64,000 nucleotides of DNA from Perognathus longimembris pacificus (GCF_023159225.1 NC_063166.1:72046575-72110574), one strand, 5' to 3'; counted from the stretch's first letter, positions 35,889-47,028 are shown. Notes: generated by a model not told the origin, from the letters alone. Numbers and translations: made by a program.

Positions 35889-36904
35889 AAATATAAACAT
35901 TTGCTTGTCTAACTCTCCTTCACTTTGATAGTCTCCAGAAGACATTTCAGAGGTGTCTCAGTCCACTTTAAAAAAAATGGCCCGTATATAGAATACAGCT
36001 TTCTCACCCTCCAAGCTCTTACACTGTGACTTTGTAGCTTTTCCCAGGGCATGCCAGGGATGGGGGATGGGGTGGTGTATGTTTTCTCCCCTTGACCCTC
36101 CCCTGGGAGGATCTTTGTAACCTCCTTGGCCAGTACAGAAGGGGTACTTCATGGCTTCTGAAGCTAGGTCATAAAGGTGCCTTGTCCCTTCTGCTTTGCT
36201 CTCTTGGGATGCTGTATTTGTACTCAGGAAGATCCCACAGATGACGCAGCCTTATGCAAGAATGTTTGGACTGTGCTACATTCTTCCAGGCAGTGTTGCG
36301 TTCATACATCTGAATTAAAACGAAAATATTATATTGATTATGTTTTCACAGGTATTGCTTTCTTATCTTTGGAGATACATACACACACATATATACATAA
36401 ATATATATCCTGGAACTAGGCTAACCAAGACTCATTACTTTAATTCATAACTAAGAAGGATTTGTAATCATATCAATGGCATTGAAATGACCAGTGTTTC
36501 TGGGAGAGTCAAAATGATGCGATCTTGTGTGTTTGTCATCATGATCTCCCTGCATTTCATCACCTACTGTAACTGTCTGTCAAATCCCCTTCTCATGGAT
36601 GAAATAGGTATGTGCTAGGCCACGTCCAGCTCCAGTCTAGCTCTATGAACTCCACGCTTACCGAGGAATGAGATAAGCATTTCAGGCTTTTGGGAGTTCG
36701 TTGGAGCTTCTTGACTTGTAAGTGGGGTGTTCAAATACTGTCTGAGGGATACTGTTGGCAACTTATTTGTGGAGAATCTTTGCGGTGTAATCTGTAATTC
36801 CTTCCAGAAAATATTGGTATATGCAGTGTAATCATATGGGCACATGATTCCTCCATGTGCCTGGGGACATGACCAGTGTCGGGTTTCTGACAATACACTG
36901 ATAG

Positions 36905-37210
36905 CTTATGAGTTTGTTTGTTTTGTTTGTGTTCATATGAATTATATTTTTATTATCCTTAAGTAGTTGTATAAAGGAGTTTATGAATACAAAGCAGTTT
37001 ATGGATACAATGTATCTTAATCAATGTCACCCTTTCACCATTCTCTCCATCCCTCCCAACTGTACCCCGCCTCTCAATTTTCTTAATGTTGTAGGATATG
37101 CATTGAATTTTATGATTCTGTTGTTTCCCCACTCTCTCCTTCTCTGTTCATTGGAGGGTTGAGTTGTGGCTACCACTTATCTAGAACTTTCCCCATTTCT
37201 ACTCTTCCCA
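36905..37210 (-). mobile_element. L1 3'-end-like sequence
   Basis: The segment taagtagttgtataaaggag...cttaatcaatgtcacccttt parallels the sequence at 10420-10530. Confidence 0.5.
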
Positions 37211-37214
37211 CTTC

Positions 37215-37575
37215 TGGGTAATGCTTATTTTATTTTATTGTAAAGGTGATGTATAGTAGGGTTACAGTTATAAAATTCAGGTAATAAAGTGCATTTATTT
37301 TCTGAGCAGTGTCATCTCCTCCCTCATTTTCTTCCAATTTTTCCCCTCCTGACCACCTTCCCCCCAAGTTGTGATGGTTCATTTCAATATAGTGTCTAGT
37401 GAGTATCACTGCTGAATTAGTTCCCCTTTGTCCCACCTTTTCTGTGCTTCTCCTTCCCCTCCCCAAATCTGATAAATTTACATACAAGACAAAGGGTATA
37501 AAACTCAAAAACAAAGACAAGAGTGGGGAAAAAAACAGAAGAAGGAAAAGAACCACAAACTTGGGGATGGTTTGG
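37215..37575 (-). mobile_element. L1 3' UTR fragment
   Basis: Shares the layout of the L1 3' end at 29070-29400: ttgtaaaggtgatgta, ggttacagtta, a cccctcctgaccaccttccc block, then gacaaagggtataaaa. Confidence 0.82.
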
Positions 37576-37699
37576 GAACTGGGGAAGGAGAACTAGAGAG
37601 ATTTTGCTTCACTCTTTCCAAAGCATTACAGATCTTTGGGGTCCTAATGAGCTGGGGGGGGGTCTTTGAAAAGTCACAACCTTGAATATACTGTTACTT

Positions 37700-37912
37700 G
37701 TCTTTTTGTGAGTGCCAGTCCTGGGACTTGAACTCAGGGCCTGGGCACTGTTCCTGAGCTCTTTTATTCAAGGCTGGTGCTTTACCACTTGAGCCACAGT
37801 TCTACTTCTGGCTTTTTGGTGGTTAATTAGAGATAAGAGTCCCAGAGCCTCAATTCACAGATCCCAGTTTCCTGAATAGTTAGAATTATAGACATGAGCC
37901 ACCAGCTTGGCT
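37700..37912 (-). mobile_element. 7SL-headed Geo SINE, head shortened
   Basis: Minus strand: B1-like head near 37912, aattaaccacc motif, Geo module ending ttcaagtcccaggactggca. Part of the 7SL-like middle is missing compared with other copies. Confidence 0.72.
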
Positions 37913-38027
37913 TTGTCTTCTGTCCCTCATCTTCTGTGAGACTTTGAAAATGGTAACTCACGTTGTCCACATAACTTTTACGTCTGGATATGAAGCTGAG
38001 TGCCATCTTAAGAAGTGCAAGCCAGGT

Positions 38028-38291
38028 GCTGGTGGCTCATGTCTGTAATTCTAGCTACTCAGGAGGCTGAGATCTGAGGATATGATACAGAAGTACCTCT
38101 TCTGTACTGGACATCTCAGGCAGGAAAATCTCTGAGTCTCTTATCTCTTAGCAACCACCAGAAAACCAGAAGTGGAACTGTGGCTCAAAGTGGTAGAGCA
38201 CTAGCCTTGAGTGAAAGAGCTCAGGGACAGCACCCAGGCCCTGAGTTCAAGCCCCCTGATGGACAAAAAAGAAAAGAAAAAGAAAAAAGCA
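38028..38291 (+). mobile_element. 7SL-headed Geo SINE, best plus-strand copy
   Basis: The plus strand starts gccaggtgctggtggctcat, then the 7SL/Alu-like taattctagctactcaggagg. It continues through accaccagaaaaccagaagtgg into the same right-hand module as IDL-Geo (gtggctcaaagtggtagagc, aggccctgagttcaagcccc) and ends in an A-rich tail (38264-38291). Confidence 0.85.
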
Positions 38292-38920
38292 GTTGTGTAT
38301 GAGTGCATGTATGAGTGTGTATGCACAAGTTCATGGGATTTTTGTGTGTGTGTACACCTGTGTGAACAGCTTGAGTGTGATCCTGACCTGCCATTATGAG
38401 CCACAGAGGTCAGGACCTGGCCCTGTGCTAGTTTGAGGTGAGAGTTCAGGTAGGGTCTATTTTTTGTGTGGGTCTCAGCTCCCACCAGCCATGAGGCTGA
38501 GGGTCTGGTGACCAGGCTAGGTTAAGACACAGAGACAAGGTCCGGAGTTCTGAGGGACATGGTGAGTGTGAAATGGTCCTTGCTTCTCCCACCATCTTCA
38601 GATATTGAGGGTTCTTGTTTCCAAAAGTGGGTGTAAGTGTCCTGGATGAGGGGAAGGGGGTGCCAGGGTCCCAAGGTGGAGGCTGCTGACAACAGGTCAC
38701 TGCTGCCATGGATACTTCCAGAATTGTCTGGGGGATATTACCCTCTGGGGACAAGGCACAGGAGATGATTGGGAATCCAGGGGCAGGGGAAGGGTCAGCT
38801 GCCTTGGAATACCACGTGTAGAAGGGGAAGGAGCTTGGGGCTTGGGCACAGATTGGGGCTTGGACCACTCAAGCCTAACCCAAGATCAGAGAGAGCTTTG
38901 GGGGCACTCCTGGGTTCTCA

Positions 38921-39057
38921 TTTTCCTTCCTTCTTTCCTTCCTTCCTTCCTTCCTTCCTTCCTTCCTTCCTTCCTTCCTTCCTTCCTTCCTTCCTTCCTT
39001 CCTTCCTTCCTTCCTCCCTCCCTCCCTCCCTTCCTTCCTTCCCACCCTCCTTCCCTC
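38921..39057. repeat. (CCTT)n then (CCTCC)-rich array
   Basis: About 20 TTCC units grading into CCCT units. No SINE is recognisable on either side. Apparent proteins here (Leu-Pro-Ser-Phe repeats) are translations of the array. Confidence 0.97.
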
Positions 39058-39149
39058 TCTGTTTCTCGCTCCTCTGGTTGCAGGCTCCTGGTAGAGAGAC
39101 TGGGGGGGCGGCACCAAAGAGGAGGTGGCCCCAAAGTCATCCTGCCGTG

Positions 39150-39580
39150 CCTCCCCGAAGCAGCACACGCAATTATAAGACAGTGGGCAGATGACAGAGT
39201 TAGTTAATGTAACAAGCCCTTTAAGCATTTAGCCACATTCGAGGGTTTAATCAGCTGTGTAAAGTGCAATATCTATCTTTCAATTTTATGCCATTAGGGG
39301 AGACAAGATTTTGATTAGGTACTTAATCTGTGCACGGAAAAAACAGGCCCACAGCAAGCCTACAGTGGGGAGGGGAAGGGACATTGGACGGGGGATTCGA
39401 TAAAGGGGAAAGACAGAAATTTAACATAAAAGAGAATTAGTACAGCGCCTTTCAATTTAGTGCCCAGGCTTTATGGCCTAATCAATTAGAGGCCTGGCCG
39501 GGATGCTGGGAAGCTGTGCGGCTGGGCTGGAGGCTCGGCCATATTAATTCCCTTCATTACATGGGGGTCAGGCGGAGGGC
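39150..39580. promoter_or_regulatory. Candidate conserved non-coding element, strongest in the window
   Basis: About 400 bp free of repeats, dense in homeodomain-type words: gggtttaatcagctgtgtaa (with an E-box), tttatgccattaggggaga, gattaggtacttaatctg, and gctttatggcctaatcaatt (39469-39488), which joins a posterior-HOX/CDX-like TTTATGGC to TAATCAATTA. No open frame of note crosses it. The regulatory role is inferred. Confidence 0.5.
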
Positions 39581-39809
39581 TCGGCGGAGGCTCTGCACGG
39601 AGTGGGTCACTTCTCGGGCACCGGTCAGGAAGCCGAGGGAGGAGGTCAAAGGGTGCCAGGCTAGACGAGAGGGTTCTGGGGGTTCCAGGAAACCTGAGCA
39701 TCCAGCAGGGTGGGCTCCAGGAGGATGTGGCTCTGTGATGCACTGTGGATAGGTACACTGGCCCTTTGGTTGCAGGAGAGGAGAGAACTGGCTTTTTGCA
39801 TGCCTACTT

Positions 39810-39985
39810 TGTGACGTTTATAAGCTGTGTGATCTCAGGCAAATCGCCATGCCTATCTGTGGTACCATCTTCTGCAGAACCCCAATGGAGGCTCTCCTGA
39901 AGGGCTGCTGTGAAGAGAGAAAGAGAAAGAGAGGTGCAAAGGGCTTAGCATGGCATGTGGCATGGTGTTGGCTGTTGTTACTTTA
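39810..39985 (+). mobile_element. MIR SINE
   Basis: ataagctgtgtgatctcagg, then gctgctgtgaagagagaaag and agggcttagcatggcatgtg match the MIR plus-strand order. Confidence 0.6.
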
Positions 39986-40139
39986 GTTCTGTGTCTAATG
40001 TTTACTATATGGAGGTGAAATATTAATGAGATCTAATCTCCACTACTTTCTTTGGGTACCAGGCCTGGTGCCAGACGTGGTCTCTGTCTCTCTGTCTATC
40101 TCTCTCTCTGAGGAATGGGAATTTCCAAGTTGGTGTTGT

Positions 40140-40220
40140 TGCCTGAAGTGTGCAAGTGAGGAAACTGAGGCATAGTGGGGTCAGCAGCTTGCCCAAGGCC
40201 ACATAGTGATGCAGGTTCTT
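40140..40220 (-). mobile_element. MIR SINE core
   Basis: tgaggaaactgaggcatagt, then agcttgcccaaggccacata, is MIR in reverse. Confidence 0.75.
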
Positions 40221-40452
40221 GTTTATTCCCCACTGGCAAGGCAGAAGGCAGCGGGACTGGATTCCATGAGTGAGGAGGTAGCATCTCCATGTCACCCAAG
40301 GGCTCCAGATCCTAACACACCAGGCTGAGCAAGCTGGAAACAAAGAGCCTGAGGCCAGGCCAGTAGTCCTTTCAGGACAGAGGCCTGGAAATGGTGGAAG
40401 CATTGATGGATGGCCCATGGATTTTCTGAAGAAAGCTGTGGTCTAGGAACAC

Positions 40453-40517
40453 AGGAGGAGAAGGAGGAAGTGGAGGAGGAGGAAGATGAGGAAGAGGAAG
40501 AGGAGGAGGAGGAAGAG
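40453..40517. repeat. (GGA)n-rich purine tract
   Basis: AGG/GAA triplets on the plus strand; GT elements and open frames are absent. Confidence 0.9.
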
Positions 40518-41678
40518 CTACTTGGAGTACCAGTGAGTAGAGTTAGGCTCTGGTCTCATCCTTGAGACTCCCTTTTTGGTTCCATAGTGCCCCAGAGGAT
40601 CCTGGGTAACACTTCAGGTTAGACAGCACTAGGACTGTGAATGGGGTGGAGGTGGGGCTTGTACAGTTCAGGATGGATGGATTAGGAAGGCCCTCAAGTC
40701 AGTGGAGACCTTGGGACCTGGCCATGTGGACCAGAGAAGCGTAGGCAAAGTTCTAAGAATGGAGTGGTACAGCTTAGGCCAATATCTGATGGATCCCAGC
40801 TGCTGTTATTGTTGCTTCTCAGCACAGTTGAAGGCCTGGTGCTATTTTGTACATGGCATACTCCAGTACCATCCCTGTGGCATTGGTGTGGATGGCTAGG
40901 AAGGTATCTGAGCTTAGGCTCAGGGTGATTGACTCATCCACTACCACATGGCTGGTGTATGATGGAGCAACCATTGGCCTGATCTTAGTTGCTTCTTAGA
41001 GGCCTTCTGCTATTCAGTGCTGAGGAATGAAACAGTGTGGCCAGAGCATGTCCAAATCTCAGCAGAGCACTGGGGCCAGTAAGCTTATTCTGCTTGCCAC
41101 CATGTGCACTGGGTGTTATGATGTTACCGGCCTTGTCACTAATACCAAGCGGTCACTTCACATGTATGTGTAGAACCAATGAGTACATGGTCCAAGTGAG
41201 CTGAGTTCTCAGCATCCTTGAACGGAGAGTGGAAGAGAGTGCTTTTCCCATGGAAAGGGCCAGATGTGGCAGGGTGGATGGCCATGGGACAGAAGTGATG
41301 GACTATGGGATGGAGGCCTGGCCCTTCCGTCCTGTGGTTGGAGAAGACATGCAACCTCTAAGCCACTTGCTTGTGTTGGGCATTAGCACCAGAAAGTCCT
41401 GCTTCCTTCTTTTTCCTGTGGCTGAGATGACCAAGGGAAATTTCTTCACATAAGCTTTGGTGCATTTTAGATGCATAACGAATGTTACTTCTATTCATCC
41501 TTCCTTCTTCCTCTGAATGGTCAAGAGACCACTAAGTCCACTTTTGTATCAGCTGGGAGGAGGGAGCCTTTTAAGGAGATGTTATTAGGGTATGTCCTTA
41601 ATTCCTTAGTTTCTCTGTGTTAATTGTTTTTGTATATCACATAGACAGGGGAAGTGGTCTTCTTATCCCTCTTGGAAT
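40518..41678. other. Unique sequence, no gene seen
   Basis: No frame above 80 codons and no repeat that I can name. Confidence 0.5.
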
Positions 41679-41717
41679 ATGTGTGTGTAGTGTGTAGTAT
41701 GTGTGTGTGTAGTGTAT

Positions 41718-41750
<33 letters not shown>
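41679..41750. repeat. Imperfect (TG)n array
   Basis: TG runs broken by tagtgtgtagta, then about 14 pure TG units. Confidence 0.95.
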
Positions 41751-41752
<2 letters not shown>

Positions 41753-41754
41753 AA

Positions 41755-42056
41755 GGCTTGAACTCAGAACTTTGTGCCTGAGAGGCATGTTCTATACTGC
41801 TGACCTTGTCCTTGTTTGCTTGAGTTATGTTTTTTAATAGAGTCTTGAGCTTTCTGTTTGGAGCTGGCTTTGGATTTGAATCCCACCACCTATTCTTCCC
41901 CTGTAGCTGGGATTATAGACATGACTGTCATGTCTAATTGATGTTGGGATTCTCCCAAACTTTTTTCCCCCCTTGATCTCAAGTTCACCCTGTCTCTGCC
42001 TTCTTAGTAGCTGGGATTATAGGCATGAGACCTCCCTACCTGCCCACCTGCACTTC
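41755..42056 (-). mobile_element. Old B1/tRNA composite SINEs, two overlapping pieces
   Basis: The tRNA-like end (aaggcttgaactcagaactt) and two B1-like tails (gtagctgggattatagacat and gtagctgggattataggcat) indicate at least two B1-like units in tandem, both minus strand. An adjoining (TG)n tract lies at 41679-41750. Confidence 0.6.
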
Positions 42057-42429
42057 TTCACATAAAGACCCTTGGTGTCACCCAGTACTTGCTTTATCTG
42101 TTGGACTAGTTTGCCTCTAGGGGAGGGAGTTTGTCTTGTTGAAAGCAACATAACAGGTGCTCAGCAAATCTTTGCCAAATGACTAACTAAATGGATGGCT
42201 GAGTGAGAGAGGGCTGTACAGTGTCGTTATGGATGGACCCTAATGGTCAGGCTAGGGTTTCCTGCATGATGGCACCAGACCCTGAGATGGCCTCCAGGTG
42301 GTAGCTGTACATTTCATCTTACAAAGTAAAATGTGACAGCCCAAACTGTTACCCAATGCACTTGATCCTGCAGCCAGAAATGCTAGCTTGGATGAGAAAG
42401 TCAGTGTGACCCTGTCCTTGATTCCATCG

Positions 42430-42610
42430 TCTAGTCACAGGGAGCAGAAATTGGTGGCGTTTTCTCTCAAGGGCCACAGCATACATAAATAGTTTAGCCT
42501 CTGAGGAAACACATTCTCCATGGCCACTACTGAGTTTGGCTATTCTAATGAATGTGAAAGCAGCAAATGAATGTGGCTGTGTTGTTCAATAAAACTTTGT
42601 GAACAGAAGT
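42430..42610 (-). mobile_element. hAT-type DNA transposon relic
   Basis: The minus strand reads cacaaagttttattgaacaa, close to a common mammalian non-autonomous DNA element containing aaataaagttttattggaac. I cannot name the family with certainty. Confidence 0.5.
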
Positions 42611-42854
42611 AAGTGACCCAGCAGATATGGCTTGAAGATGATTGGGTGGCCATTCCTTTTGTTAGAGGGCACTGTCTTGGGGCGTTAACGTTTCACCACC
42701 CAAGTCCCTATGTACCTTCATTAACCTTGACTCTCAGCATCTTTGCCTCTGTTTCACAGAGAAGAATCCTGAGCAGTGGGAGGGCAAAGAGGCCACCCGA
42801 GACATGGGCTCAGAAGGCTCCAGACATGGCAAAAACCAAACATAAATAGTGGAT

Positions 42855-43020
42855 ACCACTCATGGACACGTTATGTGTCACACACTTACCATGAATCACT
42901 CTGAACCCTAGGCAACCTGCTATTCTTCCTCCTTTTGCCATGGAATAAATTGAGGAACAAGAAGGCCAAGCTGCTTCTGTGTGGTCACACAGCTAATGAT
43001 GTACCCATTATGTATGAACT
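42855..43020 (-). mobile_element. MIR SINE
   Basis: ttatgtgtcacacacttacc through ggtcacacagctaatgatgt follows MIR in reverse. Confidence 0.65.
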
Positions 43021-43189
43021 AAGAAATTGTACTGATCATTCAGTCTCTTCCAGATACTTTTCCATGAAGTTGGGGACATGGCAGACTTCTGGAGCTTAGT
43101 TGGATCACATTATGCTTGGGGAAAGTAGGTAATGAGTTAAATGAGTAAACCAGAATCGGCTGTTGGGCAGGGTAGGGGCCTATCAGTCA

Positions 43190-43420
43190 GGATGTACACA
43201 GATTAAACAAGAACCAGCAAACTATTTATAGCCCATGAGCTATGTCCTGCCCATTGTGTATTTTTGCAAATCAAGTTCATTTAGAACACAGGTGTATCCA
43301 TTTGTTTAATGTGTTATCTAGGTTGGCTTTTCTCCTACATTGGTGGAATTGAGTTGTGCCAGAGACTCTCTAGTTCTAGAAGCCAGGAAAAGTTTGGGAC
43401 TTCTTTGGCCTAAAAAGAAC
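43190..43420 (+). mobile_element. hAT-type DNA transposon relic, same family as 42430
   Basis: The plus strand reads accagcaaactatttatagc...tttttgcaaatcaagttcat...gttgtgccagagactctcta, the same element in the opposite orientation. Confidence 0.55.
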
Positions 43421-43432
43421 TAACTTTTGGGG

Positions 43433-43884
43433 CCAGGTGCTGGTGGCTCTTGCCTGTCATCCTAGTTACTCAGGAGGCTAAGATTTTAGGATCAAGGTTT
43501 GAAGCAAGTCCAGGAAGAAAAGTCCATGAAACTTTTTTTTTTTTTTGCCAGTGCTGGGCCTTGGACTCAGGGCCCGAGCACTGTCCTTGGCTTCTTTTTG
43601 CTCAAGGCTAGCACTCTATCACTTGAGCCACAGTGCCACTTCTAGCCATTTTCTATATATGTGGTGCTGGGGAATTGAACCCAGGGCTTCATGTATATGA
43701 GGCAAGCACTTTTGCCACTAGGCCATATTCCTAGTCCCTCCATGAAACTCTTATCTCCAATTTACCAAAAGAAAAAGAAAAGCTGGAAGTGGCTCCAATG
43801 GTAGAGTACTCACCTTGAATGAAAACAGTAAACAAGAGGATGAGGCCCTGAGTTTGAGGCTCATTACCAGTGTGTGCATGCAAG

Positions 43885-43885
<1 letters not shown>
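43433..43885 (+). mobile_element. 7SL-headed Geo SINE interrupted by an IDL-Geo copy
   Basis: The head is at 43433-43533 and the remainder at 43750-43885. A (CA)n tract follows at the 3' end. Confidence 0.8.
43523..43749 (-). mobile_element. IDL-Geo SINE nested in a B1-Geo-type SINE
   Basis: Minus-strand dimer inserted into a plus-strand 7SL-headed SINE. The duplicated target tccatgaaact (43523-43533 and 43739-43749) is host-SINE sequence. This gives the relative age of the two families at this site. Confidence 0.92.

Positions 43886-43886
<1 letters not shown>

Positions 43887-43931
<45 letters not shown>
43887..43931. repeat. (CA)n microsatellite at a SINE 3' end
   Basis: About 21 CA units directly after the plus-strand 7SL-headed SINE, probably grown from its A-rich tail. 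Confidence 0.97.
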
Positions 43932-43933
<2 letters not shown>

Positions 43934-44589
43934 ACATCTTTTGTTTTCCCCTCCCCATGCTTCATGTCCTTCTGGGTTATTCCATTAGGAAAACTTGTGG
44001 GTCACCTAGGGAACCAGGCTAGGAAAGGACCCGCCATATATAATTATAACGCCTAGGAAGATTCTGGAGAATTTCCTATGTGTGATTACATGTCCATTCC
44101 CAAAGTGACAGGTGCTATGTCTGCTCAGAATTGATTGTCTCCACTCAACAGAAAGAGAGCTCACTTTGCCATGGGTTGGTACGGGCTGCATTTGAAGTAT
44201 TCAGTGGGTTACGCTGATAACCACCTATGCTGGGTAAAAGACAGAAGCCCAGTAAGTTGAGGACTGCAGGGACTTTTCAATGTTAAATAACAGCCAGCCA
44301 GGCTGGGCCCGGAATTGCTGGGGATTGGAGCCTAGGTCTGTCCACTTGTTCTTCCTCTATGCTATGCTGCCCCCTGCCCCATGACCTACAGAATGGGGGA
44401 GACTGAAGGGTCATGACTGAAGGGGAGATGGCCAGGTGGAGAAGTGTGCCCCTCTTGAACTCCTTTCTGAGCTCCTGTGGACCCTTCCTCAGGTATGGGT
44501 TTCCGTCTCTTGCAGGTCACAACCCCACAGCAGGGCAGCTTTGCTGGCCAGTCCTGGGAGGGAGGGGTGGGGGAGGAGGGAGAGAAACC

Positions 44590-44765
44590 CTCTCGGTGAG
44601 GCTGAGTCTCTGAGGCACTACATTAACGTTATTAATAACCCTCTCAGCCTTTATTGAAAAGATGCTCTCTGTGTCTGAATTTGCCACTATGGTAACCCAT
44701 TTATTAAGGCTGTAAGAGCTGGAGTTGCTTCCGACCATATTTATGACCATGATTTGCTGAGAGAA
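44590..44765. promoter_or_regulatory. Candidate conserved non-coding element
   Basis: Repeat-free block with acattaacgttattaataac, cagcctttattgaaaagatg and cccatttattaaggctgtaa. Enhancer call is inference. Confidence 0.38.
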
Positions 44766-45689
44766 GCCTGTGATCCAGGCTGGGGAAACTGGAGGAGAGG
44801 ATGTACAAATGGCTTGGAGGGAAGGCCTTGACTCACCTGGCTGGAGGGTGTAGTTTCTGCTTCCCCCCTGGTTAAGTCAGGCCTGGGATTACAGGCAGGG
44901 AGTCTGGGGTTAAACAGAGTAGTGGTGACCTCCTGTGTGTTACTGCAGGATAGCAAGAATCAGAGAAGCCCTGGAAGTCTCTGAGGTCACAGAGCCAGTG
45001 GCACAGTGGTGGCCTTATGTCAAACTTCACTTTGTTATGAGCATGTGCAGTAGCATTCTTTGGTCTCTCTCTCCCACCTCCTACCATTTTGATAGGCCCC
45101 ATTTTCATGGGGTGGAGGCATTGTTCAGGTTTTAGAGCAACTGTTCTTTCCTTAGAGAAGTTCATCTCTGTCCTGGCTTATTTCTTGTTAACATTTTCAG
45201 ACTCTGCAATCATCCTGTTGGAGGATTTGCTTCCTGTCTTTCCCATCAGCATGTAAGGTTTGAGGGGTCTAGGACCCTATCACCAAGTAGGTACTCAATA
45301 CACTCTTGCAGAAAGACAGGTAGGTATACAATTGATGTGTAGATATTAATGATCCTGATGTACACAGTGTGTTGCTTTGGCTTTGGGTGGAGGTGTTCTA
45401 TACGCTGATTTGTAGCTACATTTGGGCGAGTCTCTCTATACAGATGGAAAGTCCCTGGACAAGGCCAGCGGTATCCATCTCTAGATCTCCTATTTAGTCT
45501 AAGAGCTGACCTGTCGGGAGCTGCCATGGTAAATGTTCTGACCCAACGGATAATTGTAAGAGTGAGAATGAACAGTGATCATCGCTTCTATTTTGCAGCC
45601 GAGGTAACAAGTCCAGTTTAGGGCCCTAATCTATGGCAGCAGCAGCAGCAGAGCTGGGCAGAGGAGCCAGCCATCTCCCCGTGCCCCTC

Positions 45690-46150
45690 ACCCCACTGCC
45701 TGCTCGGGGCTTTTCCGTCTCCCACTCTCTGAGCTCTTAGGACAATGAGCGCAAACCCGTAAAGCTCTCTCCAGTGTGTCTTGCTTACCCGCTCTTATCA
45801 GAATAGAGGGGAAGTGAAAGGGCTTTCAAAAGAGCTATCTGTTAGTTTTCATAAAGACATTATCTGCTTCCCATCACAGGGTTTTTGCTGTCTCTGACAT
45901 GTGTCTGCGCTCCCTCCGCTGTCTGAGAGCTGGGTGCGCGATGCCTCTGCTCTTGTCTGTCTGTGCGTGGCCGTTGGAGGTGGGCTGCAGACGAAGTATT
46001 TATCTAAAAGTGAAGAGATCTGACTTATAAGCAAGTCCAATATTAAATGTATAAATAATGCATCCTGTGGCATTATTTATAATGCAATAACATCCCTATA
46101 ATGCAATGAAAGTATGCAGGTTCCCAGCGCTTTTTCTTAACCCTTTCATG
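45690..46150. promoter_or_regulatory. Candidate conserved non-coding element with a perfect inverted repeat
   Basis: Repeat-free. It contains gttttcataaagacattatc, agtatttatctaaaagtgaa, and an 11-bp perfect inverted repeat ataaataatgc/gcattatttat (46051-46061 and 46070-46080, 8-nt spacer), followed by two further aatgcaat words. Octamer/POU- and MEF2-like words are present. Regulatory role is inferred. Confidence 0.45.
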
Positions 46151-46304
46151 TCTCAAAAGCTATGGTGGGTTGCCCTGGCTCCCTCTGTCCTTCAGGGCTT
46201 TGGGATGACTGCTTCAGGTCATACCTGGTCTAAGTCCTGAGTCCGGCAATGGCTGAAACTCCTTAAGGATCACTTGTAGGGTGAGCGAGTTCTAGGATCA
46301 AGGC

Positions 46305-46425
46305 AGTGATCTCCAAACTTCGGTGTGCATCCGAATGCAGATTCCCTGGCTTCAGTCAACGGATCTGGGATCTTGACGCATGGAAAGAGGACATTTCCAT
46401 GTTCTACCAGATTTCCTGGTAGATA
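46305..46425 (+). mobile_element. MER5A-like hAT relic
   Basis: Opening gcagtgatctccaaacttcg with gtgtgcatccgaatgcagat follows the MER5A consensus start. Truncated. Confidence 0.6.
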
Positions 46426-46790
46426 CTAAGGCATGGGCATGATGGTTCTTGGGTCTGACTTGTGAGTAGACTTAAACATTTCTCGCTCCTTGCTATGGTG
46501 TTCAGAATCCAGTCGATTTGCACTAGGACCATACACTCGCCTGCTGTTCACCTGTCCAGTGCCCACATCCCTCCCACACTAAGGCCAACTCTGGGGCCAC
46601 ACCCTGCCACCTGCAGGTGAACCTCCTTCAGTCAAGGGCCGTCCATTTGGTCACTGGAGTCTTGCCTTTACCAGTGTCTCCTCATTTATCAAATGCAGAA
46701 AAGTGAGTAGGGCACAGCAGGGATAAGCACTTAGTTGGACAATGACAGCCCTGTACCTGATGCCTGCCTGCTGATTTCCAGTTCCCAGCC

Positions 46791-47028
46791 TTGCCTGGGT
46801 TCTTTTTTTTTTTTTTTTTTGGCCAGTCCTGGGCCTTGGACTCAGGGCCTGAGCACTGTCCCTGGCTTGCTTTTTGCTCAAGGCTAGCACTCTGCCACTT
46901 GAGCCACAGCACCACTTCTGGCCATTTTCTGTACATGTGGTGCTGGGGAATCGAACCCAGGGCCTCATGTATACGAGGCAAGCTCTCTTGCCACTAGGCC
47001 ATATCCCCAGCCCATTGCCTGGGTTCTT
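46791..47028 (-). mobile_element. IDL-Geo SINE, full length
   Basis: Full dimer with an 18-nt A-tail (46803-46820). Perfect 14-bp TSDs ttgcctgggttctt lie at 46791-46804 and 47015-47028. It belongs to the subfamily reading atacgaggc and aggccatat. Confidence 0.95.

Noticed and set aside
38446..38868. 140-codon minus-strand frame
   Set aside because: Pro/Ser-rich composition without a recognisable domain. It runs close to a SINE and a tetranucleotide array; most likely chance.
38769..39228. Frames of up to 141 codons on both strands with Leu-Pro-Ser-Phe or Lys-Glu-Gly-Arg repeats
   Set aside because: They are translations of a (CCTT)n array and open in several phases on both strands. The same applies to 32028-32402.
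43731..43958. Cys-Val and Thr-His repeat frames
   Set aside because: Translations of (CA)n/(GT)n microsatellites, also seen at 4849-5055, 17870-18109, 52225-52486 and 63536-63718.
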